This document shows, piece after piece, positions 18,677 to 28,400 of a DNA stretch of 56,525 nt. Source of the stretch: Bacteroidales bacterium (lineage in GTDB: Bacteria; Bacteroidota; Bacteroidia; Bacteroidales; Tenuifilaceae). Numbering within the stretch: the stretch's first letter is position 1; each line of letters begins with the position of its first letter. Under the pieces are notes generated by a model. That model saw nothing but the letters and a program-made list of their open reading frames with translations. It did not search any database and was not told where the DNA came from. The position numbers were made by a program, and so were the translations under genes. The stretch lies in NCBI GenBank assembly GCA_025361485.1, contig JANYLA010000078.1, positions 1 through 56,525 on the forward strand, in the 5' to 3' direction.

Positions 18677-19579
18677 ATGAAGTCAATTCCGTTTTACATC
18701 TTTTATATATTAACCTGGCTTGTTGCCCAACTTTCATTAAAGGGAATGTTCCTTGTGTCAGATATTGCTCGTTTTTTTGCCTACTATGTGGTAAGATATC
18801 GCCGAAAAACGGTTGCTTTCAACCTGAAAAATTCTTTCCCTGAGAAATCAGAAAAGGAACTTAAGCGAATTGAAAAAGCTTACTATAAGCATTTCTGCGA
18901 TTTGTTTATGGAGGTTACCTACCTATTACATGCAAAAGAGCGAAAACTCTCCAAAATGTGTAAATTCACTAATATCGATCTACTTAATAAGTACTACTCG
19001 GAAGGTAAAAGTGTAATTATAGCAGCTGGCCATTATTCAAACTGGGAGTTTCTTGGATATATAGCCAACAAAATGAATCATACCCTTTTAGGAGTTTACA
19101 AACCAGTTGCAAATAAACGATTTGAACTTTTCATGAATAAAGCCCGTTCAAGATTTGGCGGAGTTACAGTACCTATGCAGGATGCTTTTCGAACAGTGCT
19201 TGAATATAATAAAAACGGTAAACTATTTTTCCTAATTCTAATTGCCGATCAAACTCCTGCTCGCTCCGAAATTCACTATTGGACAAATTTCCTAAACCAG
19301 GATACTCCTGTTTTTCTTGGGGTAGAAAAAATTGCAATGAAAACGAATCAACCAGTGCTTTTCTGTAATATGAAGAAAGTTGCACGTGGTAAATATGAAA
19401 TTGAATTTATTCCCATTTGCGATAATCCCAAAGAAACGAAACCATATGAAATAACAGATTTGCACGTAAAAACACTCGAAAAAATTATTAAAGAAAAACC
19501 TGAATACTGGCTGTGGTCGCACCGTAGATGGAAATTCAAACGAGTTGATAATAAAATTATTCGACAAAAATTTGAGTAG
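18677..19579 (+). CDS. LpxL/HtrB-family lysophospholipid acyltransferase
   Basis: A 300-residue inner-membrane acyltransferase related to the late acyltransferases of lipid A. It has an N-terminal membrane segment (about 5-35), the catalytic HX4E motif in AGHYSNWEF, the IADQTPARSE block and the C-terminal PEYWLWSHRRWK block typical of the family. It likely adds a secondary acyl chain to lipid A or to another lysolipid (some Bacteroidota members make ornithine or aminoacyl lipids). The stop codon TAG is followed directly by the ATG of the glycosyltransferase, so the two are translated together. Confidence 0.9.
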   Translation: MKSIPFYIFYILTWLVAQLSLKGMFLVSDIARFFAYYVVRYRRKTVAFNLKNSFPEKSEKELKRIEKAYYKHFCDLFMEVTYLLHAKERKLSKMCKFTNIDLLNKYYSEGKSVIIAAGHYSNWEFLGYIANKMNHTLLGVYKPVANKRFELFMNKARSRFGGVTVPMQDAFRTVLEYNKNGKLFFLILIADQTPARSEIHYWTNFLNQDTPVFLGVEKIAMKTNQPVLFCNMKKVARGKYEIEFIPICDNPKETKPYEITDLHVKTLEKIIKEKPEYWLWSHRRWKFKRVDNKIIRQKFE

Positions 19580-20593
19580 ATGCACAAAGTCGCAGTCGTA
19601 ATTCTTAATTGGAATGGAGAAAATTTCTTCAGAAAATTTCTGGCTAATGTTGTCAACAATACGGCTTTAGATGATGTTGAAGTTATTGTTGCTGATAATG
19701 GATCTACTGATGGTTCAATTTCCTTTCTTGAGAAGAACTTCCCATCAATTAGAACTATCAAACTCGATAAAAATTACGGTTTTGCATCAGGTTATAATCT
19801 AGCACTTAAGCAAATTGATGCTGAATATTACGTTTTACTTAACTCAGATATCGATGTACCTCAAGGCTGGCTTAATCCATTAATTCAGTTTATGGATTTA
19901 AATAGCAATGCAGCTGCCTGTATGCCTAAAATATTGGACTATAATAATCCTTTATATTTTGAGTATGCTGGTGCCGCTGGTGGTTTTATTGACTTTTTGG
20001 GCTATCCATTTTGCCGTGGGAGGATACTTTCCAACATCGAGGAGGATAAAGGACAATACGATAAGCCTCTCGAAATATTTTGGGCAAGCGGTGCTTGTTT
20101 GTTTATTCGTTCAGAAGTTTACTGGGCGGCGGGTGGTCTCGACGATGATTTCTTTGCCCACATGGAGGAGATTGATTTATGTTGGAGAGTAAAGAGATTA
20201 GGCTACTCAAATTGGTGTGTTCCCGATTCAAAGGTCTTCCATGTTGGTGGAGGAACACTTCCAAATAATAATCCACGTAAACTATACTACAACTATAGGA
20301 ATAGCTTATTTATGCTCGTTAAAAACCTACCGAGGAAAAAGTTGTTTCTAACCCTTTTGTTAAGACTTATACTTGACGGTTTATCGGCAATGGCTTATCT
20401 TATAAAAGGAAAGTTCGGATTCTTCAAAGCAGTGTTTATGGCGCATACTTCATTTTGGAAAAGTATTGGAACATTACGAAAGAAACTGAAATCGATTGAT
20501 AGGAGCAATCCAAAAGTTGATAGCCAAATATTAAGAAAATCTATCCTTATCGAGTTTTTTCTTAATAAGAAGAAAACCTATAGCGAACTATAG
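19580..20593 (+). CDS. Family 2 glycosyltransferase
   Basis: A 337-residue GT-A fold glycosyltransferase. Motifs are VVILNWNG at the N-terminus, the nucleotide-binding VIVADNGSTDGS, LLNSDIDVP (the DXD-type metal site) and the acceptor-region FFAHMEEIDLCWR. A hydrophobic C-terminal part (about 250-290) suggests membrane association. The sequence resembles rhamnosyltransferase-like GT2 enzymes of cell-surface glycan synthesis. The ATG directly abuts the stop of the acyltransferase, fitting a shared role in building envelope lipids or polysaccharides. Its 3' end converges on ppa; I see no clear terminator in between. Confidence 0.9.
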   Translation: MHKVAVVILNWNGENFFRKFLANVVNNTALDDVEVIVADNGSTDGSISFLEKNFPSIRTIKLDKNYGFASGYNLALKQIDAEYYVLLNSDIDVPQGWLNPLIQFMDLNSNAAACMPKILDYNNPLYFEYAGAAGGFIDFLGYPFCRGRILSNIEEDKGQYDKPLEIFWASGACLFIRSEVYWAAGGLDDDFFAHMEEIDLCWRVKRLGYSNWCVPDSKVFHVGGGTLPNNNPRKLYYNYRNSLFMLVKNLPRKKLFLTLLLRLILDGLSAMAYLIKGKFGFFKAVFMAHTSFWKSIGTLRKKLKSIDRSNPKVDSQILRKSILIEFFLNKKKTYSEL

Positions 20594-20629
20594 GCTTTCA
20601 TTCAAAAATTCATAAATCGCTGATTCCTT

Positions 20630-21310
20630 TTAGATTTTCAACATCGATTCAAGATTGTTAAACCTGTCGGAATAATCCTCCATCGACCTACGAATTAAAT
20701 CGTGAGCCTCTTCAATACCATAAATATGGGTTATCTCGCATCGACGCTTCTCGCCAGGTAAATCCTTGTAGGTTAAAAAATAGTGCTTGAGCCTATCAAT
20801 AACTAAAGGAGGACAATCATTGATATCGGTATAATCACCATAAACGGCATCCTTATTCAGCACGGCAATTATCTTATCATCAGCCTCATTATTGTCAATC
20901 ATTCGAAAACCGCCAATCGGTCTTGCTCTTACAATAATATCACCATGGGTGATATCTTTCTCTGTGAGGATACAAATATCTAAAGGGTCATTATCACCTT
21001 TAATACCAGTATTCCCTGTCTTCTCGCGAGAAAGTTCGGCCACCTTTTCACCAGAATAGGTTTGAGGTAAAAAGCCGTATAGAGCAGGCACTACATTGGA
21101 GTATTTTTGGGGTCTATCGAGTCTTAAATATCCAGATACCTTATCTACTTCATACTTTACAGTATCTGTTGGTACAACTTCAATAAAACAGGTAACAACA
21201 ACAGGAGCCTCTTCACCAATATCGATACCATGCCAAGGGTGTGATTTATAGCGCAATCCCATTAACCTTCCCACAATGGGATCCATTATCATACTATTTG
21301 TTTTAGCCAT
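20630..21310 (-). CDS. ppa: Inorganic pyrophosphatase (family I)
   Basis: Hydrolyses pyrophosphate to phosphate in the cytoplasm, pulling biosynthetic reactions forward. The 226-residue protein contains the signature GDNDPLDICILTEKDI (DxDPxD), the substrate-binding Lys/Arg residues in VDKVSGYLRLDRP, and AVYGDYTDIND. Normal length for the longer bacterial family I enzymes. It is monocistronic on the minus strand, with a good promoter candidate just upstream. Confidence 0.95.
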   Translation of the reverse strand: MAKTNSMIMDPIVGRLMGLRYKSHPWHGIDIGEEAPVVVTCFIEVVPTDTVKYEVDKVSGYLRLDRPQKYSNVVPALYGFLPQTYSGEKVAELSREKTGNTGIKGDNDPLDICILTEKDITHGDIIVRARPIGGFRMIDNNEADDKIIAVLNKDAVYGDYTDINDCPPLVIDRLKHYFLTYKDLPGEKRRCEITHIYGIEEAHDLIRRSMEDYSDRFNNLESMLKI

Positions 21311-21335
21311 TAAAGAATAATTAAAAAATGGATGT

Positions 21336-21364
21336 CAAATTTAACAATCAAACTACTTAACAAA
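21336..21364 (-). promoter_or_regulatory. Promoter of ppa
   Basis: On the minus strand TAAATTTG (complement of 21336-21343) matches the -7 consensus TAnnTTTG, with TTTG (complement of 21361-21364) 17 bp upstream as the -33 element. The predicted start of transcription is about 15-20 bp before the ppa ATG. Confidence 0.5.
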
Positions 21365-21404
21365 GTAACTCATTTTTATTAAAAAGGTTCATTTAGAATT
21401 AATT

Positions 21405-22703
21405 CTACAACTGCTCCATTACTTTTTCAAGTTTAACACCCCTCGATCCTTTTAATAATATTAGAGAATTCTTAATAGGATTTTCAACTAAGAATTTAGC
21501 GCAGGATTCAGAATCGTTGAAGAATAACAAATTCTGGGCATCATTTTCAAATCTAGTCCCAATAAAAATAACTGACGAGAACGGGATTGATTTAATCAAA
21601 TTAGCAATACGAGTGTGCTCAACTGCTGAATAATCACCTAGTTCAAGCATTTCACCTACTATAACAACCTTATTGGGATTTTTAATTGAAGCAAAATTAT
21701 TAATCGCAACCTCCATGCTCGATGGATTTGCATTGTAAGCATCAAGAATAACCTCATTAAATTTAGTCCTTACAAGCTGAGATCTGCTGTTTGATGGAGT
21801 ATAGTCTTCAATTGCTATTTTAATAGAATCGATAGATACGCCTAAATAAAGGCCGACAGTAATTGCAGCCAATACATTCTCATAATTATAGCTACCTACA
21901 AGTTTCGTTTCAATGGTAATGAGAGAAAGTTCATTCGGAAGTTGAATATCCAAGCATAAATAAGGACTTTTGTTCGATTTGTTTATTGATACATTCTCTA
22001 ATCCATAACCATATGGTATTGATTGATCCTCTAATCTATACCTATCTATTAACTCAGATAAAATAAGATTTTCAGGATTATAAAAAACAAATCCATTCTT
22101 TTCCGCAATATTCTGATAAAGCTCACCTTTTGTTTTTTTTACTCCATCGAATGACCCAAAGCCCTCTAGATGGGCTTTACCAATATTTGTTATAATCCCA
22201 TAATCGGGTTCAGCAATCGATGAAAGCAATTTAATCTCGCCTGGATGGTTTGCACCCATTTCAACAACTGCTAAATCAACATCCTTCGTAAGAGAAAGAA
22301 GGGTCAAAGGAACACCGATATGATTATTCAAATTCCCTTTAGTTGCATATACCCTATACTTCTGTGAGAGGACTGCACTGATAAGTTCCTTTGTGGTTGT
22401 TTTTCCATTCGTTCCTGTAATCGCTAGGACTCTAGTCCCTAATATAATACGATGAATATTGGAAAGACTTTGTAATGTTTCAAGAACATCCTTTACATAA
22501 AAACATTGATCATCTTCAATATCTGGGTCATCAACTATTGCTGCGATACATCCCTGTTTAATAGCCTCAAGGGCAAACTTATTACCATCAAAATTATCGC
22601 CTTTAAGGGCAAAAAATATTGATCCTTTCTGAATATTCCTGCTGTCTGTCGTAACTACAGGGTTTTTTAAGAAAAACTGGTATATATCTTCAATTGTTGT
22701 CAT
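21405..22703 (-). CDS. murF: UDP-N-acetylmuramoyl-tripeptide--D-alanyl-D-alanine ligase
   Basis: Adds D-Ala-D-Ala to the UDP-MurNAc-tripeptide, the last cytoplasmic step of peptidoglycan precursor synthesis. The 432-residue protein shows the Mur ligase ATP site ITGTNGKTTTKE, the VVEMGANHPGEI block, the LDAYNANPSSM motif of MurF and VGEMLELGDYS. The frame extends four codons upstream to a TTG; the ATG at 22703 (MTTIEDIYQF) matches the usual start. It lies directly downstream of gldJ on the same strand, a neighbourhood known from Flavobacterium, and is separated from it by a hairpin. Confidence 0.95.
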   Translation of the reverse strand: MTTIEDIYQFFLKNPVVTTDSRNIQKGSIFFALKGDNFDGNKFALEAIKQGCIAAIVDDPDIEDDQCFYVKDVLETLQSLSNIHRIILGTRVLAITGTNGKTTTKELISAVLSQKYRVYATKGNLNNHIGVPLTLLSLTKDVDLAVVEMGANHPGEIKLLSSIAEPDYGIITNIGKAHLEGFGSFDGVKKTKGELYQNIAEKNGFVFYNPENLILSELIDRYRLEDQSIPYGYGLENVSINKSNKSPYLCLDIQLPNELSLITIETKLVGSYNYENVLAAITVGLYLGVSIDSIKIAIEDYTPSNSRSQLVRTKFNEVILDAYNANPSSMEVAINNFASIKNPNKVVIVGEMLELGDYSAVEHTRIANLIKSIPFSSVIFIGTRFENDAQNLLFFNDSESCAKFLVENPIKNSLILLKGSRGVKLEKVMEQL

Positions 22704-22716
22704 AGGCTTAAACAAA

Positions 22717-22741
22717 GAAACCTCACTTTCATGAGGTTTTC
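22717..22741 (-). terminator. Hairpin between gldJ and murF
   Basis: AAACCTCA (22718-22725) pairs with TGAGGTTT (22732-22739) around a 6-nt loop. Read on the minus strand it is followed by TTTCTTTGTTT. It lies between the gldJ stop and the murF start, so it may be a partial terminator lowering murF expression. Confidence 0.55.
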
Positions 22742-22763
22742 TTAGTGTATTATTATAAATATT

Positions 22764-24284
22764 CTATCGCTCTTTTAATGATTGCTTTCCAACAGCCTCC
22801 ATCGCACAGCGGAAACCAATATCATTGGTTGATGAGGCCTCATCAAGGAATCTACGAGTACCTGGACTTAACCAGTATGCTCTATCTTTCCACGATCCAC
22901 CTTTATAAACCCTTACATGATCGTTAATAAGCGAGGTCATACCATCATTTGCTCTATCCTGACGTTTTGTCTCTCCCTGAAAGTACATTCTATTTGAAGC
23001 ATTTTCTTTGGTTGAAGATTCCTCAGAAAAAACGGTACTTGATGCTAAATCACCATCTTTATAGTTAACATAGTAAGCTTTGTTGTAGTTTCTTCTATTA
23101 GCTGCTTCCTCTTCGGTAACATCGCGATATTTTAAACGTCCTAAACTATCTTTCTTAGCATATGCTCCATCATCATTGGTAACAATTGTTTTAAAAACAT
23201 TACCACGGAAAGGTCTGAATTCATCCATGTCTTCAAAACTTAACGGACGATAAACATCCATAACCCATTCGTTAACGTTACCTGCCATACAATACAATCC
23301 GTAATCGTTTGGCCAGTATGATTTTACTTCGCCCGGAACTGGATTATTATCGTTTAGATTACCTGCAGTACCCATATAGTCACCTCGACTCCGAACAAAG
23401 TTGGCCATCATTTGACCTCTGTTTTTCATATCAGGATTTCTGATTGTATGCCCATTCCAAGGATAAATTTTGCGTTCAACCATTCTCTCCTCATAGGTAT
23501 TACCTATCAATCCTAAAGCTGCAAATTCCCATTCAGCCTCAAGTGGTAAACGATACTTTGGAAGAAGAATACCATCTTCAAAACTAACCTGTCTTCCTTC
23601 AGGTTGATCAGGTTTTAAACTTGGGAGGTTTTTCTTAACTGTTCCTGTGTATTGTGTGGCTAAGTATGCATCGGTATTAAAGTTATCTTCATCCTTTTGG
23701 TTCAATTCAAGATCAAGTATCCCATTATTTACGAGCAACATTTCGTTAACCCTATCGGTACGCCATAGGCAATAATCGCTAGCCTGTAACCAGCTAACAC
23801 CAACTACAGGGTACTCATTATAAGCCGGATGTCTTAAATAGTTTGTAACAAAAGGTTCATTATAACCAAGTGGTGTTCTCCATACCAATGTGTCAGGCCT
23901 AGCTTTACGGTATACCTGTGGGTATGAAGTATAAACCCTTCTTAGCCAGTAGAGGTATTCTCTCCAGTCAACATTTTTAACTTCGGTTTCATCCATATAG
24001 AACGAAGCAACGGTAACTCGACGCGGGGTACTATTCCAATCGTACATCAAATCCTGCTCAACGCGTCCCATAATAAATGTTCCACCCTCAACAAACACTA
24101 GCCCTGGGCCAGTTGTAGGTTGATAATCGGTGACAACCTCATAGCCTCCACTATTTGGATCGTTATAACTCCAACCAGTTGTAGAAGATTCGTTTCCACT
24201 TCCTCCGGTACTCTTTTTCCCACATGAAGTTAGACCCAAAGTGCCTGCAAAGGCGAATAGTAATAATTTATATTTTAAGCTCAT
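22764..24284 (-). CDS. gldJ: GldJ-type gliding/type IX secretion lipoprotein
   Basis: An outer-membrane-directed lipoprotein (signal peptide ending in LTSC) of 506 residues with a formylglycine-generating-enzyme-like (SUMF1) fold. Visible blocks are VFVEGGTFIMGR, YMDETEVKNVDWREYL, PVVGVSWLQASDYCLWR, RLPLEAEWEFAA, CMAGNVNEWVMDVYR, VYKGGSWKDRAYWLSPGTRR and the terminal DIGFRCA. GldJ and GldK/PorK share this fold. I prefer GldJ because murF follows directly and porU/porV lie nearby, the gene order known from Flavobacterium; GldK would be expected beside gldL/M/N, which are absent. GldJ stabilises the type IX secretion apparatus and, in gliders, the motility machinery. Like other members it is not expected to be an active sulfatase-modifying enzyme. 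Confidence 0.85.
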   Translation of the reverse strand: MSLKYKLLLFAFAGTLGLTSCGKKSTGGSGNESSTTGWSYNDPNSGGYEVVTDYQPTTGPGLVFVEGGTFIMGRVEQDLMYDWNSTPRRVTVASFYMDETEVKNVDWREYLYWLRRVYTSYPQVYRKARPDTLVWRTPLGYNEPFVTNYLRHPAYNEYPVVGVSWLQASDYCLWRTDRVNEMLLVNNGILDLELNQKDEDNFNTDAYLATQYTGTVKKNLPSLKPDQPEGRQVSFEDGILLPKYRLPLEAEWEFAALGLIGNTYEERMVERKIYPWNGHTIRNPDMKNRGQMMANFVRSRGDYMGTAGNLNDNNPVPGEVKSYWPNDYGLYCMAGNVNEWVMDVYRPLSFEDMDEFRPFRGNVFKTIVTNDDGAYAKKDSLGRLKYRDVTEEEAANRRNYNKAYYVNYKDGDLASSTVFSEESSTKENASNRMYFQGETKRQDRANDGMTSLINDHVRVYKGGSWKDRAYWLSPGTRRFLDEASSTNDIGFRCAMEAVGKQSLKER

Positions 24285-24325
24285 AGCCTTAATTTTTACC
24301 TATGATTTCAACCGTAATTTAAATT

Positions 24326-24333
24326 CAAATATA
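24326..24333 (-). promoter_or_regulatory. Possible -7 element of gldJ
   Basis: On the minus strand this reads TATATTTG, a match to TAnnTTTG, 41 bp before the gldJ ATG. The -33 element is not clear. Confidence 0.3.
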
Positions 24334-24374
24334 TTAATAATTTATCTCAATGATACTATGTATAACGTAAAAAA

Positions 24375-25364
24375 CTAAAATTTCGGACATTTTATGTAGC
24401 GAAATTTCTTTTTTCCTTTTTTATACTCAAAATTCCACCCAAAGGTTACCTCATGGGTAGATGTGCCTAATCCTCTAAATCCCTTATCATAAACTCCAAA
24501 ATCATAGCTGTATCCAATTCTAAACTGATCGTTTGAGTAGCCTCCAGTTAGAACAAATGTATGACTCTTTAGGTCTAAATTTTCGCGTAGCCATAAACCA
24601 CCTACTATTTGAAACCGAGTAAAATAAACACCTAAGTTAAGCTGTTGAAATTTTTGTTGACGAATATAAATGATATTAGGAGAAAACATAAGTTTCTGTT
24701 TAAATCGATACCATTTATATAGGTTCATCTCACATCCTAAGTGAACGGTATACTTCCGAGGCAAATAAGCTGTCTGTCCATTAACGTGTGCTTCAACGGG
24801 TTGAAATAGGTGGTGAACTGCAATACCCCCATAGAAAATATCATAATCCCCAGCAATCCCTGCGCTAAAATCATACATTAATGATGTTGAACCTGAAAGC
24901 CCCGATGAACCAATTACCGTTCCGTTTGGATCAATCATATCAGGGAAGACCAAATTGGAGAGGTTTCGATTTTTCATTATCAGGCTAGCTTGTATTCCAC
25001 CTCGAACATGAGAATTAAAACTTGGTTGAATACCATATGCATAAATAAAATCGGCTGATGTTTTTTGGATTACCCCATTTGACTGCACATCATTTATTAA
25101 ATTTATCCCAACACCACTCTTTATACTTTGTATTGTTCTATCAAAACTCACACCATATGTTGTATAAGGTAACTTTGCTGCCATCCACTGGTTTCGATAA
25201 ACTAAACCTAGGCGAATATGCTTGCTTGCCCCTGCATAAGCAGGATTAAGATAAAGGTGATTGAAAAAGAGTTGAGAAAAACTGGGATCTTGTGCACAGA
25301 GTCGTATATTTGATAACATAATGAAAAAGGCTATCAATACTATCTTATTTAAATGTTTTAACAT
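24375..25364 (-). CDS. PorP/SprF family type IX secretion membrane protein
   Basis: A 329-residue outer-membrane beta-barrel of the PorP/SprF family. It has a signal peptide (about 1-24, ending ...CAQ), then the family-defining opening DPSFSQLFFNHLYLNPAYAGA and LGLVYRNQWMA, followed by alternating beta strands to the C-terminus. PorP/SprF proteins pair with secreted substrates or with the PorK/N ring, and some are needed for export of one specific partner such as SprB. No sprB-like gene is next to it; here it sits between gldJ and porU, divergently from the latter. Whether it is the core PorP or one of the accessory paralogues cannot be decided from this window. Confidence 0.88.
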   Translation of the reverse strand: MLKHLNKIVLIAFFIMLSNIRLCAQDPSFSQLFFNHLYLNPAYAGASKHIRLGLVYRNQWMAAKLPYTTYGVSFDRTIQSIKSGVGINLINDVQSNGVIQKTSADFIYAYGIQPSFNSHVRGGIQASLIMKNRNLSNLVFPDMIDPNGTVIGSSGLSGSTSLMYDFSAGIAGDYDIFYGGIAVHHLFQPVEAHVNGQTAYLPRKYTVHLGCEMNLYKWYRFKQKLMFSPNIIYIRQQKFQQLNLGVYFTRFQIVGGLWLRENLDLKSHTFVLTGGYSNDQFRIGYSYDFGVYDKGFRGLGTSTHEVTFGWNFEYKKGKKKFRYIKCPKF

Positions 25365-25406
25365 TTAATCCCCTATAGAATAATTCAAGTTTAATAATAA
25401 TAACCC

Positions 25407-25430
25407 TTGCACAACGTTTTTATTGTGCAA
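25407..25430. repeat. 8-bp inverted repeat between porP and porU
   Basis: TTGCACAA (25407-25414) is the exact reverse complement of TTGTGCAA (25423-25430), with an 8-bp spacer. It lies 43 bp upstream of the porP/sprF start and 59 bp upstream of porU, in the only shared control region of these divergent secretion genes. It is operator-like in position and form. Confidence 0.4.
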
Positions 25431-25488
25431 AAGAAAAGTGTTTAAAGGTAAAATAAAGTTTTGTTTATTTGCAAAAAAAAATCTGTAG

Positions 25489-28400
25489 ATGATTAAGAAT
25501 TTCAAGTTAATAATTATTGGGTTGCTTTTTATTTCGCTAGAAATCAACGCTCAGAATTTTCAACGTTCAATTGACTGGGGTTCTCAACTTGAAAAAAAAT
25601 CAACTCAAAGCATCAAAAACGAAAGCGGATTCCTTTTCTTTCCAAAGGCTATTTATGATGATTCTGAAACAATGATTCCATCGTACTTTGAACTTTTTCA
25701 AATACCAATTTCAGTTAGCAGCATTGAACAAATACAAATTAATATCGAGAATAGTGTTTACATTAAACTCACAGAGTCGGAAAAGACAAAGATCAAGAGT
25801 TTTAAAAATATAAACAATCTTAAAGCTTATTATAGTATCCAAGAGCTACGAAAACAGAATTTTTTAGCCGCAACAATTCCAAGCATCAGAATTAATTCGA
25901 TAGGGGAACTTGAAAAGCTGAGTTCGTTTAATATCAACATTAAATATGGTTTCATTTCTAAATCTCAAACTTTTGTAAAAAATTTTATTAAAGCCAAATC
26001 TTCTTCTGTTTTAAACGCTGGGAAATGGGTAAAAGTAAAAGTTAATGAAACAGGAATTTATAAAATAACTTACTCCGAATTAGGAAATTATGGTCTTTCG
26101 AACCTTGACAACGTGAGCGTTTGGGGCAATGGTGGTACAAAGCTCTCATATATGAATAACGTTGCATCGCCCGATGATATTGAGCAAATTCCAATCTATA
26201 TTGAAACCGGTAGCGATGGGATTTTTAATCAGGGTGACTATATTCTATTCTTTGCTGAAGGGCCACTAACATGGAAATACGAAGAGGCAAATGATTTTTT
26301 TATGCACGAAATTCATCCGTACTCAAAAAGTATCCACTACTTTTTAACTACAGATTATTCATCGCCTCTTAGGCTTTTGGATGTTCAGAGCACAGTGAGC
26401 CCATCAACATATCAAACAAATGCATACGATGAACTGATAGCTTTTGAGAAAAACGATACGAATCTTATAAAATCTGGGCGCGACTGGTGGGGCGAATCTT
26501 TTGATATTTACTCAACCCAGACATTTGATACTAAGCTGAGTCATCCAGAGCCAAGCAGTAATACAAAAATAAGGGTTCGGGTTAGCGCTCGGTCCTCATC
26601 AAATAGTAGCTACTCCTTATTGGTTAACAATTCAAGCATTGGAAATATCTCGCTCAATAGTGTATTAATTGGTAACGAGGAGGCTGATTTTATTTCAATT
26701 AAACAGCAATCCTTTACAGCTACCACTCCGACTGGAAATCTAACTATTGCGTTAACATACAGCAAACCAACTTCCGCATCGAATGGGTGGCTCGATTTTA
26801 TATCTATAAATACTCGTCAATTACTCAGTTACGAGGGGAAACAACTTTTTTTCAGGGATTCCAAATCTAAAGGTGCAGGCAAAATTACCCAATTCAATAT
26901 TCAAAATGTGCCCGATGCCCTTAATATTTGGGATGTTTCAAATATCCATTATCCTAGAAGGATTACTAATTCCGTAGGTGGAGGATCTGCAAGTTTTACC
27001 TTATCGACCGACACATTAAGGCAATTTATTGCTTTTGAAGTTGATAAAGCATATTCGGTCAGCTTTGCTGGCGATGTGGTTAACCAAAATATTCATGGGC
27101 TACCGCTTGCCGACATGATTATTGTTGCACATCCGTCATTTCTTAATCAGGCCAATGAGCTGGCTGATATCCATCGAACAACCGATGGACTAACCGTTAA
27201 TGTGGTAACGACAGAACAAGTCTATAACGAATTTTCATCCGGTAATCGAGATGTTTCTGCCATCCGAAACCTGATGAGAATGTTCTATAACCGTCAAACT
27301 TTAAATGACTCTATTCACTATTTACTTCTTTTTGGCGATGGCTCTTATGACAATATTACTGATTCAAAATCCAATACAAATCTAATCCCAACCTATCAGT
27401 CGAAAGAATCAAATAATAAAGCGGTATCATTCGTTTCCGATGATTTCTTTGGGCTTTTGGGCGCGAATGAAGGTGAGGCGGATGGCGGATTAGATATTGG
27501 TATTGGAAGATTTCCGGTTTATACAACAGAGCAAGCAAATGTTGTTATCAATAAAATAAAACAGTATTATAACCAATCAACATTAGGCGATTGGAATAAT
27601 CAGCTCTGTTTTATTGGCGACGATGAGGATGGAAATATTCATATGGAACAAGCAAATATCATAGCTGATTATGTTAAAGATAACCATCCAAATTATAACG
27701 TTCAGAAAATATTCTTTGATGCATATCTCCAACAATCAACTCCTACAGGGAATCGATACCCTGAAGTAACAAGTGCTATTAATAATAGGGTGAATAGCGG
27801 TACTTTAATCGTAAACTATACTGGACATGGTAATGAACAATGGCTTTCGCATGAAAAAGTATTGATGCTTGATGATGTAAGATCGTGGAGAAATTATCAA
27901 AAATTACCGCTTTTCGTAACTGCAACCTGTGAATTCAGCCGTTTCGATGACTTCAATTTAATTTCAACCGGGGAATGGATTCTGTTAACCCCAAATGGTG
28001 GAGGTATTGGACTTTTATCTACAACTCGTCTAGTGTATTCTAGCCCTAATTTTACTTTGAACTACAATTTTTTTCAAACCGTTTTTTCAGAGAGGTCAAG
28101 TACGAAAGGCTATTCAAAATCAATTAACGAACGTAACTATCGACTTGGAGATATCATTAGAAAAACAAAAAACATATCGGGTACTGGTTACAACGGACGA
28201 AATTTTATGCTTCTTGGAGATCCTGCTTTAATGCTAAAATATCCAAATCTCAACATTTCGGTAACGCATGTAAACGATATTCCAATTGCATCATTAAAGG
28301 ATACTTTAAAGGCGCTAAGCAAGCTCAAAATAAGCGGAAAGGTTACAAACCACGATGGCTCAGATGCTACAAATTTTAATGGTAACGCATCATTAGTGCT

